A stretch of DNA of 6,699 nucleotides from Halovenus sp. (GTDB lineage: Archaea; Halobacteriota; Halobacteria; Halobacteriales; Haloarculaceae). Below, piece by piece: positions 1 through 4,891 of the stretch. Numbering within the stretch: the first letter of the stretch is position 1; each line of letters starts with the position of its first letter. The notes beneath the pieces were generated by a model that saw nothing but the letters and a program-made list of their open reading frames with translations, did no database searches and was not told the origin of the DNA. The translations under genes were made by a program, and so were the position numbers. The stretch covers positions 1-6,699 of the forward strand of contig JAQCNR010000115.1 in the NCBI GenBank assembly GCA_028274925.1, written 5' to 3'.

Positions 1-21
1 TCCTTCCGGTACCGGGGTTAG

Positions 22-1026
22 TTACGCTGTGGGCGTCTCGGGCGATTCGATAACTGGTTCTTCGGCGTCGAACGCCCGGATGAGCCCGAGCGCAACCGCA
101 ACGTCACGGAGCTGAATCACCTCGATACTGTTGAATGTTTCCGCGTACTCGAGAGCCACGTCGAGGTCTGCCTGCTGTTGCTGGCCCGACCCGCGAGCAC
201 TCGCCGCCAGCGCAGTCGCCAGCCCGACGGCGGTGACGAGTCGACGCCGCAGTCGGTCGAAGAGGTCCCGCAGCGTCTCGAAGGCAACCGTCTCCACGTC
301 GACGTTGGCTTCGAGTGCGTCGATCTCACTCGACGCCACGTCGAGGTCGTTGACGAGGCCCTGGTAGTCAGTTGCGACCGCTTCCAGTGCCAGCGAGGCC
401 GCCTCGTCTTCCCCCTCGTTGTACAGTTCGATTCCGTAGTTCAGGACCGGCGTGGCCTCACTGGCGCGGTCGTGGATGTCGCGGACAGTCTCCCAGATGT
501 CGACGCGGCGAGCGTACTCGGGGATGCGGTCCTCCGGGCGGTTCGACATTACGTTGGCTGGCGGGTCGTCGTGGTCGAGGCCGAGCGTGTGGCCGATTTC
601 GTGCTCGGTCGTCACGCGGATTGCGCCGGGGGGACGAGCGCCGGCGACAACGCGGGCGACGACCGGTCGCCGCGGCACAGAGCCCACTTCTAGCACGGGC
701 GCACAGCCGAGCACCTGGTCGCTGTAGTTGGGGACGTTCTCACAGCCAGCCGGGCTGTCGCTGTACGTGATGACGATATCCGGTTCGTCGTCGCCAACCT
801 CGAAGTCGACGGTAAAGCCGGCGTACTGCTCACTGTTGTCCTCCCAGAAAGAGAGCGCTGCCGACGCGAGCGCGCTGAGGTCGTGGGGGCTGGTGCTGTC
901 GGCCTGCACCTGGACCGTCTGTGTCTCGCCGGCGAAGGGGTGTTCGCTGCTCGCGAGAGCGAGACCGAGACAGCCCGCTGTGGCGGCCCCGGCGCCAATC
1001 GCAGTCAGCAGCGTCCGCCGTCGCAT
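22..1026 (-). CDS. Tat-exported lipoprotein metzincin-type zinc metalloprotease
   Basis: This 334-residue protein is predicted to act outside the cell as a lipid-anchored zinc peptidase; its substrate is unknown. Seen in the sequence: the N-terminus MRRRTLLTAIGAGAATAGC has an Arg-rich Tat-like motif (R2-R4), a short hydrophobic stretch and a lipobox-like TAGC ending at C19. The zinc motif HEIGHTLGLDHD gives ligands H142, H146 and H152 with catalytic base E143 and the metzincin glycine G149. M160 in ANVMSN lies eight residues after the third His, as in the Met-turn of matrixins. C95 and C108 could form a disulfide. The region after about residue 170 is predicted mostly helical, with a small-residue stretch at 264-277 and a QQQQ tract at 282-285; I recognise no domain there. 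The start fits because the Tat motif begins immediately. It is divergent from the miniprotein gene at 1119. The peptidase assignment is secure at superfamily level only. Confidence 0.88.
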   Translation of the reverse strand: MRRRTLLTAIGAGAATAGCLGLALASSEHPFAGETQTVQVQADSTSPHDLSALASAALSFWEDNSEQYAGFTVDFEVGDDEPDIVITYSDSPAGCENVPNYSDQVLGCAPVLEVGSVPRRPVVARVVAGARPPGAIRVTTEHEIGHTLGLDHDDPPANVMSNRPEDRIPEYARRVDIWETVRDIHDRASEATPVLNYGIELYNEGEDEAASLALEAVATDYQGLVNDLDVASSEIDALEANVDVETVAFETLRDLFDRLRRRLVTAVGLATALAASARGSGQQQQADLDVALEYAETFNSIEVIQLRDVAVALGLIRAFDAEEPVIESPETPTA

Positions 1027-1060
1027 ACATATCGTTCGACGCGAGTGGTTGAGAGCGTTG

Positions 1061-1070
1061 CGGCCGGCCG
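1061..1070. repeat. GC-rich 10-bp palindrome in the divergent intergenic region
   Basis: CGGCCGGCCG is its own reverse complement and lies between the divergent protease and miniprotein genes, 34 bases before the protease start. It could be a protein-binding site, but a palindrome this short built only of G and C is also expected by chance in GC-rich DNA. Confidence 0.25.
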
Positions 1071-1085
1071 TTCCGTGCCCAACTG

Positions 1086-1093
1086 TTTTATAT
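1086..1093 (+). promoter_or_regulatory. TATA-like box for the miniprotein gene, possibly bidirectional
   Basis: TTTTATAT is the clearest AT-rich island in the divergent intergenic region. Its centre is about 29 bases upstream of the ATG at 1119, the spacing expected for an archaeal TATA box driving a leaderless or nearly leaderless transcript. Read on the minus strand it is ATATAAAA, and no better box is visible upstream of the protease, so it may also serve that gene with a leader of roughly 35 bases. Confidence 0.6.
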
Positions 1094-1118
1094 GCTAGCT
1101 GAGAAGTACTGTGCTGTT

Positions 1119-1325
1119 ATGAAGACAAAAGCACGACTCAAGCGAGCACTACTACGAGCACGGTACGCAGCGGTTGGCGCCGCAGTCGGTGCGGCACTGG
1201 GCGGACTGGTTGGGCGCAGTCCCGCAAGCACGGGTGGCGCAACCGGTGCCCTGCTCGGGGCCGTCGTCGCCGAGAAGCGATTCGACGCCAGTGGGATCGT
1301 CAACGAAGTCCGGGGCGACGACTGA
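1119..1325 (+). CDS. Small glycine-zipper-like membrane protein, function unknown
   Basis: This 68-residue protein is not one I recognise as a named family. It has a strongly basic N-terminus (residues 2-15, MKTKARLKRALLRAR), then two short small-residue hydrophobic segments at about 16-32 (GAAVGAALGGLVG) and 38-51 (GGATGALLGAVV), and a polar acidic tail ending VRGDD. Gly and Ala spaced every three to four residues resemble glycine-zipper helices that pack tightly in membranes, so a membrane hairpin is inferred. An in-frame ATG at 1092 would add nine residues, but that codon lies inside the TATA-like box, so the start at 1119 is preferred. The gene ends 40 bases before the first MATE gene on the same strand and could be co-transcribed with it. 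No functional link is demonstrated. Confidence 0.7.
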   Translation: MKTKARLKRALLRARYAAVGAAVGAALGGLVGRSPASTGGATGALLGAVVAEKRFDASGIVNEVRGDD

Positions 1326-1333
1326 GGCGTCGG

Positions 1334-1340
1334 TTTGATA
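1334..1340 (+). promoter_or_regulatory. Weak TATA-like box upstream of the first MATE gene
   Basis: TTTGATA is centred about 29 bases before the GTG at 1366. The match is imperfect, but the spacing agrees with the other apparently leaderless starts in the window, and no Shine-Dalgarno sequence is visible upstream of 1366. The gene may instead be read through from the miniprotein gene. Confidence 0.35.
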
Positions 1341-1365
1341 GGCTCGGACGCCTAATCCGTCGGCA

Positions 1366-2862
1366 GTGCCAGAACCCGAGCGGAAACGAGTCGATATGAC
1401 CAGCGGGGCTATCGCCCCCAAGATGTTTTCTCTGGCGTGGCCGCTGGTGCTCGGGAATCTTCTCCAGACGGTGTACAATCTCGCGGATATGTTCTGGGTT
1501 GGGCGAGTGAGTTCCGACGCCGTCGCTGCCGTCTCGCTCATGTTTCCGCTGACGTGGCTGTTCGTCTCGACAGCGATGGGTGTCACCGCCTCTACCATCG
1601 CGCTCGTCTCGCAGTATGTCGGTGCTGATGACGACCGACAGGCTGACCGGGTTGTCGGGCAGACAATTCTGATTGCGCTTGCCGTCTCGGCAGGGTTGGC
1701 GACGATTGGGTGGACGTTCCGTCGACAGATTCTCACCCTAATTGGCGCGGAGGGAGCGGTGTTCACCCAGTCGCTTGCGTACATCGAGGTCATCTTCTTC
1801 GCGCTGCCGCTGACCTTCCTGTTCTTTGCCTTTCGAGCGTCGCTGCTGGGGGCCGGCGACACAAAAACGGCGATGTGGCTGGTCGTCATCTCTGCGGGAC
1901 TGAACGTCGTTATCGACCCGATATTCATCCTCGGGTGGGGACCGGTCCCGGCGATGGGAACCCGTGGCGCGGCGTGGGCAACCTTCCTCTCGCGGGCGCT
2001 GGCTGCCGCTGCCGGTGTTGGACTCTTGCTGCAGGGTGGCTTCGGCGTCCGGTTGCGAGTCCGTGACCTCGTCCCGAATCCGGCGCTGCTCAAAAAACTC
2101 GTGTCAGTCGGCTACCCGGCAACAATCGACGGCTGGGCGCGGAGTTTCGCAGCCGTGACGATGGCTGCCTTCGTCACTCCGTTCGGAACGGCCGCCATCG
2201 CTGCCTACGGAATTGGCCTTCGGCTGATGTCTGTGTCGTGGTCAGTCGCGGGGGCCGTCGGACAGGCAGCAGCGACGGGTGTCGGCCAGAACCTCGGCGC
2301 GGAGACACCCGACCGAGCAGCGAGGGTCGTCTGGGTCGGAACCGCCGGAACCATGGGACTGCTGTTCGCTGCCGGTGGCCTCTGTGTGTTGCTCCCGGAA
2401 CTCATGATGGGAATCTTCGTCGACGACCCCGCGGTCATCGCTGAGGGGAGAACCTTCCTCTACGTCGTCGCGCCATTCTGGGCGCTGTTCGGCGGGACGA
2501 TGGTCATCCAAGGTGGGTTCCGGGGCGCTGGCCAGACCAAAGTCGCAATGGGGCTGTCCTTCCTGGCGCGGTGGGTATTTCGGATTCCTGTGGCTATCGC
2601 GCTTGCATTCTCGACGATTGCAATTCCGGGAACAGCAGTTGCCGTCGAGGGACTCGACATCGGTGTCCTGGGCGTCTGGCTCGCCTTTTCTATCGGTGCC
2701 ACGCTGACGTTCATCGTGGCAGTGCTTTGGTTCCGTCGTGGGAACTGGACCGACGGTGTCATCGACGAGTCCGAGCCAGCAGTCGAGCCAGTCGGAACCG
2801 GCGACGAACTCGAAGAGATGGGCGTCGAGGCGGGGACACAGCCGAAAGAAGAGGACGACTGA
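1366..2862 (+). CDS. MATE-family multidrug/cation antiporter (first copy)
   Basis: This 498-residue polytopic membrane protein is predicted to export organic cations or drugs in exchange for H+ or Na+. About twelve hydrophobic segments form two MatE repeats, roughly residues 22-222 and 242-455. The repeats carry matching motifs: LLGAGDTKTAM (160-170) and GFRGAGQTKVAM (384-395). Conserved membrane residues are visible: Y37 and D41 in the first helix (YNLADMFWVG), and N180 and D184 in the fifth (NVVIDPIFILG). They correspond to the ion-site residues described for the Pyrococcus furiosus MATE structure. The tail from 461 is hydrophilic and acidic, as expected in haloarchaea. The GTG start is chosen because family members usually carry residues before the DMTSGAI motif; an ATG at 1396 would begin within that motif and is the alternative. 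Neighbours are the miniprotein (40-base gap) and the MFS gene (78-base gap). The substrate cannot be read from sequence. Confidence 0.93.
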   Translation: MPEPERKRVDMTSGAIAPKMFSLAWPLVLGNLLQTVYNLADMFWVGRVSSDAVAAVSLMFPLTWLFVSTAMGVTASTIALVSQYVGADDDRQADRVVGQTILIALAVSAGLATIGWTFRRQILTLIGAEGAVFTQSLAYIEVIFFALPLTFLFFAFRASLLGAGDTKTAMWLVVISAGLNVVIDPIFILGWGPVPAMGTRGAAWATFLSRALAAAAGVGLLLQGGFGVRLRVRDLVPNPALLKKLVSVGYPATIDGWARSFAAVTMAAFVTPFGTAAIAAYGIGLRLMSVSWSVAGAVGQAAATGVGQNLGAETPDRAARVVWVGTAGTMGLLFAAGGLCVLLPELMMGIFVDDPAVIAEGRTFLYVVAPFWALFGGTMVIQGGFRGAGQTKVAMGLSFLARWVFRIPVAIALAFSTIAIPGTAVAVEGLDIGVLGVWLAFSIGATLTFIVAVLWFRRGNWTDGVIDESEPAVEPVGTGDELEEMGVEAGTQPKEEDD

Positions 2863-2871
2863 GCGGGCCGG

Positions 2872-2897
2872 GACCAGAACTATCTAAAGGACTGGTC
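2872..2897. repeat. Inverted repeat flanking the MFS promoter TATA-like box
   Basis: GACCAG at 2872-2877 and CTGGTC at 2892-2897 are exact reverse complements separated by 14 bases. The symmetry centre falls on the centre of the TATA-like box at 2881-2888. This could be a regulator site that blocks promoter access. The arms are only six bases, so chance is a real alternative. Confidence 0.3.
2881..2888 (+). promoter_or_regulatory. TATA-like box for the MFS gene
   Basis: TATCTAAA is the AT-rich element in the gap between the first MATE gene and the MFS gene. Its centre lies about 27 bases before the ATG at 2912 and 56 before the MFS ATG at 2941. A transcript would therefore begin near 2910 and carry a leader of about 30 bases before the MFS gene. 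Confidence 0.55.
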
Positions 2898-2911
2898 ACC
2901 TACGTCGAGCA

Positions 2912-2944
2912 ATGAGACGGCCAGAGGTGTCACAGCGACAATGA
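2912..2944 (+). CDS. Candidate 10-codon upstream ORF in the MFS leader
   Basis: An ATG about 27 bases downstream of the TATA-like box opens a reading frame for MRRPEVSQRQ. It stops at TGA 2942-2944, overlapping the MFS start in the arrangement ATGA. The ATG sits where transcription is expected to start, so the message could be read leaderlessly from here, with termination delivering ribosomes to the MFS start. It is out of frame with the MFS gene. It may also be a chance ORF, since a frame this short carries little statistical weight. Confidence 0.3.
   Translation: MRRPEVSQRQ
2924..2929 (+). promoter_or_regulatory. Shine-Dalgarno-like sequence for the MFS gene
   Basis: GAGGTG matches the complement of the archaeal 16S rRNA tail core (CACCTC) and ends 11 bases before the ATG at 2941. 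It supports 2941 as the MFS start. I saw no comparable site before the other complete genes. Confidence 0.5.
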
Positions 2945-4206
2945 GAACGCTGTTCGGCGTCAATCCGCAAGTCATTGCGCTTGCGCTGGCGCGGATGTCC
3001 GAGTCGGTAGGCAACTCCTTTCTTATCGTCGTCCTCCCGCTGTTCATCGCGAGTGATTTCGTCAGTGGCGGCACCTTCGGGCTGACTGAAGTGGCGCTCA
3101 CAGGAGTGGTACTCTCGCTGTTCGGTCTCGTCAACAGCCCGCTCCAGCCGTTTACCGGGCGGCTCTCGGACCGAACCGGCCGCCGGAAGATATTCGTTCT
3201 GATTGGCCTGACAGTGCTTGCCTGTGCGAGTTTCTCCTACTCGTTTGTTACGACGTACTGGCAGTTGATCGGCCTGCGCGTGTTGCAGGGAATCGCCGGG
3301 GCGTTGATTATTCCGACGACAGTCGCGCTGGTGAACGACCTCGCGACGGAGGACAACCGCGGCGGGAATATGGGCACCTACAACACCTTCCGACTTGTCG
3401 GCTTTGGCGTCGGCCCAGTCGCTGCCGGCGGTGTCGTCGCGGCCGGGCCCTACACCCTCCCGGTGGTCGGTCAACTCAGCGGCTTCGACGCCGCGTTCTA
3501 TTTTGCGGCCTTCACTGCGACGCTCGCGTTCGTCCTCGTGACGATTCTCATCGACGACCCGGAGATTGAGGCGACCGGGGACGATGGTCAGTCGACCAGC
3601 ATTGCCATTCTCGACCCGACGGGCAAACACGTTCTCGACCCAGTGTTCACCCTCGGCGTCATCTCGTTTTTTATGGCAATTGGAATCGCCATCTTTGCGA
3701 CGCTTGGAGATATCGTCAACCGGCGTCTCGACCAGGGACCGACGATGTTCGGCCTGCAGTTCGCCGCCTTCGTCCTCGCACAGATTCTCCTGCAGGCACC
3801 CATTGGCCGAGCAACAGACTTCTACGGCCGTCGGCGGTTCATCGTCATCGGGATGGCGTTGCTCGTGCCGACAACCGCCGTTCAGGGCGTGGTGTTCGAC
3901 TCGTGGGTGATGTTCGGCGCACGCTTCGCACAGGGCGTTGCCGGGGCAATGGTGTTCGCGCCGTCGCTTGCACTCGCCGGTGATATCGCCTCCGACGCTG
4001 GGTCGGGAACCACGCTGTCGGTGTTGACGATGGCCTTTGGCTTTGGCGTCGCGGCCGGCCCACTGCTGTCGGGCTTTCTGGTCAGTTTCGGCTTTCACGT
4101 CCCGTTTACGCTGGCCGCGGGACTGGCCGCCGTGGGGACAGGATTGGTCATCACACAGGTCGAGGAAGTCCGCACCCCGGGACGGACGGCAAGCGCGGAC
4201 GACTGA
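2941..4206 (+). CDS. MFS transporter, 12-helix drug:H+ antiporter type
   Basis: This 421-residue protein is predicted to use the proton gradient for efflux of small molecules across the cytoplasmic membrane. Each half carries the loop 2-3 motif A, GRLSDRTGRRK at 73-83 and GRATDFYGRRRF at 289-300. The first half has motif B (RVLQGIAGALIIPT, R113 onward), and the second half has its counterpart RFAQGVAGAMVFAPS (R328 onward). A motif C-like GFGVGPVAAGG at 154-164 is the signature of antiporters, which favours export over uptake. E21 lies at the start of the first helix, where some drug antiporters have a membrane-embedded acid. A hydrophilic central loop spans about 204-236. The start at 2941 has no in-frame upstream alternative and is supported by the Shine-Dalgarno-like site. 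It follows the first MATE gene and precedes the TetR gene by 46 bases. Substrate unknown; a sugar or metabolite exporter is not excluded. Confidence 0.92.
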   Translation: MRTLFGVNPQVIALALARMSESVGNSFLIVVLPLFIASDFVSGGTFGLTEVALTGVVLSLFGLVNSPLQPFTGRLSDRTGRRKIFVLIGLTVLACASFSYSFVTTYWQLIGLRVLQGIAGALIIPTTVALVNDLATEDNRGGNMGTYNTFRLVGFGVGPVAAGGVVAAGPYTLPVVGQLSGFDAAFYFAAFTATLAFVLVTILIDDPEIEATGDDGQSTSIAILDPTGKHVLDPVFTLGVISFFMAIGIAIFATLGDIVNRRLDQGPTMFGLQFAAFVLAQILLQAPIGRATDFYGRRRFIVIGMALLVPTTAVQGVVFDSWVMFGARFAQGVAGAMVFAPSLALAGDIASDAGSGTTLSVLTMAFGFGVAAGPLLSGFLVSFGFHVPFTLAAGLAAVGTGLVITQVEEVRTPGRTASADD

Positions 4207-4218
4207 CCGGTCTCGAAA
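4199..4218. promoter_or_regulatory. Possible degenerate second TetR operator
   Basis: This 20-base stretch across the MFS stop codon matches the perfect palindrome at 4234-4253 at 12 of 20 positions. The identities include GACTGAC at 4201-4207 and GTC at 4210-4212, and the stretch has its own core palindrome GACCGGTC (4205-4212). Its centre is 35 bases upstream of the main operator, so the two would flank the TATA-like box. The right arm is poor, so this is tentative. Confidence 0.3.
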
Positions 4219-4222
4219 CACA

Positions 4223-4228
4223 TTTATT
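4223..4228 (+). promoter_or_regulatory. TATA-like box for the tetR-MATE operon
   Basis: TTTATT, within an AT-rich run from 4222 to 4229, is centred about 28 bases upstream of the ATG at 4253, as expected for a leaderless haloarchaeal transcript. The palindromic operator begins six bases downstream of it. Confidence 0.7.
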
Positions 4229-4233
4229 TCGCG

Positions 4234-4253
4234 TTGACTGACTAGTCAGTCAA
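4234..4253. promoter_or_regulatory. Perfect 20-bp palindromic operator, probable TetR autoregulation site
   Basis: TTGACTGACTAGTCAGTCAA is a perfect inverted repeat with no spacer. It lies between the TATA-like box and the regulator start codon, and its last base is the A of the ATG. TetR dimers typically bind palindromes of this size next to their own genes. A bound dimer here would cover the predicted transcription start and block initiation. Assignment of the neighbouring TetR protein as the binder is inferred from position. Confidence 0.85.
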
Positions 4254-4891
4254 TGAGCGAGGCCGACGAGGCAATCATGGACGCCGTCGACCAGGCCCTG
4301 CGCAAGCACGGTTACGCCGAGTTGACGATGCAGGATATCGCCGACGAGAGTGAGAAAAGCAAGTCACTGCTACACTATCACTACGACACGAAAGAAGACT
4401 TACTGGTCGCCTTTCTGGATGGCCTCATCGGCGATTACGAGCAGCGGATGGCCTGTCGCACGGAGTCGCCACCAACCGAGCGCATCGTCGAGTTTCTCGC
4501 ACAATTCGTCTTCACGCCCGAGGACACTGGCCGCGAGCAGTTCCACCTCGCGCTGCTGGAGATGCGCTCACAGGGGCCGTTCAACGAACGCATCCGTGAG
4601 CAGCTCGTTCGGAGCGATGAGCTACTCCGAACCACGGCCGCAGAGATCATTACCGAAGGAATCGAAGATGGAGTCTTCGAGGACGTCGACCCGGAGCGAA
4701 CGGCAGCGATGCTCGTCGCGATGCTCGACGGCGCGCGAACCCGACAGATAACGCTCGGTGAGGCCAACGAGACCTATACTCGGGTCGTTGTCGAAGAGGC
4801 GCTCGAACAGATTGTCGAACCGATTCTCGTGGACGGAGTCGACCTTCCCAACCTCGACGCAGTGCTTGCAGACCTCGACAGAGACGAGTGA
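4253..4891 (+). CDS. TetR/AcrR-family transcriptional regulator
   Basis: This 212-residue protein is a predicted ligand-responsive repressor. The N-terminal DNA-binding domain (about 1-52) has the family pattern: an initial helix, HGYAELTMQDIADES, then the recognition helix and turn SKSLLHYHYDTKEDLL (residues 36-51). The remainder (about 53-212) is helical and would hold the ligand pocket and dimer interface; it resembles the TetR C-terminal domains of haloarchaeal and BetI-like regulators, a loose comparison. Its ATG overlaps the last base of the 20-bp palindrome and is correctly spaced from a TATA-like box, so translation is probably leaderless. Its TGA overlaps the GTG of the second MATE gene (GTGA, 4888-4891), which makes co-transcription and joint repression of that pump the simplest reading. 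The ligand is unknown. Control of the upstream MFS and first MATE genes is possible, but I saw no good copy of the operator before them. Confidence 0.92.
   Translation: MSEADEAIMDAVDQALRKHGYAELTMQDIADESEKSKSLLHYHYDTKEDLLVAFLDGLIGDYEQRMACRTESPPTERIVEFLAQFVFTPEDTGREQFHLALLEMRSQGPFNERIREQLVRSDELLRTTAAEIITEGIEDGVFEDVDPERTAAMLVAMLDGARTRQITLGEANETYTRVVVEEALEQIVEPILVDGVDLPNLDAVLADLDRDE

Noticed and set aside
6..15. CCGGTACCGG palindrome just past the protease stop codon, considered as a terminator
   Set aside because: It has no loop, is only ten bases and is not followed by a clear T-run in the protease direction. It is too short to call.
178..693. A 171-codon plus-strand frame opposite the metalloprotease
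   Set aside because: The minus-strand frame carries a full Tat signal, lipobox, zinc motif and Met-turn, whereas this frame shows no recognisable features.
1092..1118. The upstream ATG at 1092 as the miniprotein start
   Set aside because: It lies within the TATA-like box and would not be on the transcript predicted from that box; the start at 1119 fits better.
1152..2093. A 313-codon minus-strand frame opposite the miniprotein and first MATE genes
   Set aside because: The translation is low-complexity Ser/Thr/Ala/Arg-rich and lies across two well-supported plus-strand genes; it is a frame shadow.
2896..4221. A 441-codon open frame on the minus strand opposite the MFS gene
   Set aside because: Its translation is rich in Arg, Glu, His and Cys without any domain pattern, and it mirrors the codon bias of the clearly real MFS gene. 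Long antisense frames are common in GC-rich haloarchaeal DNA.
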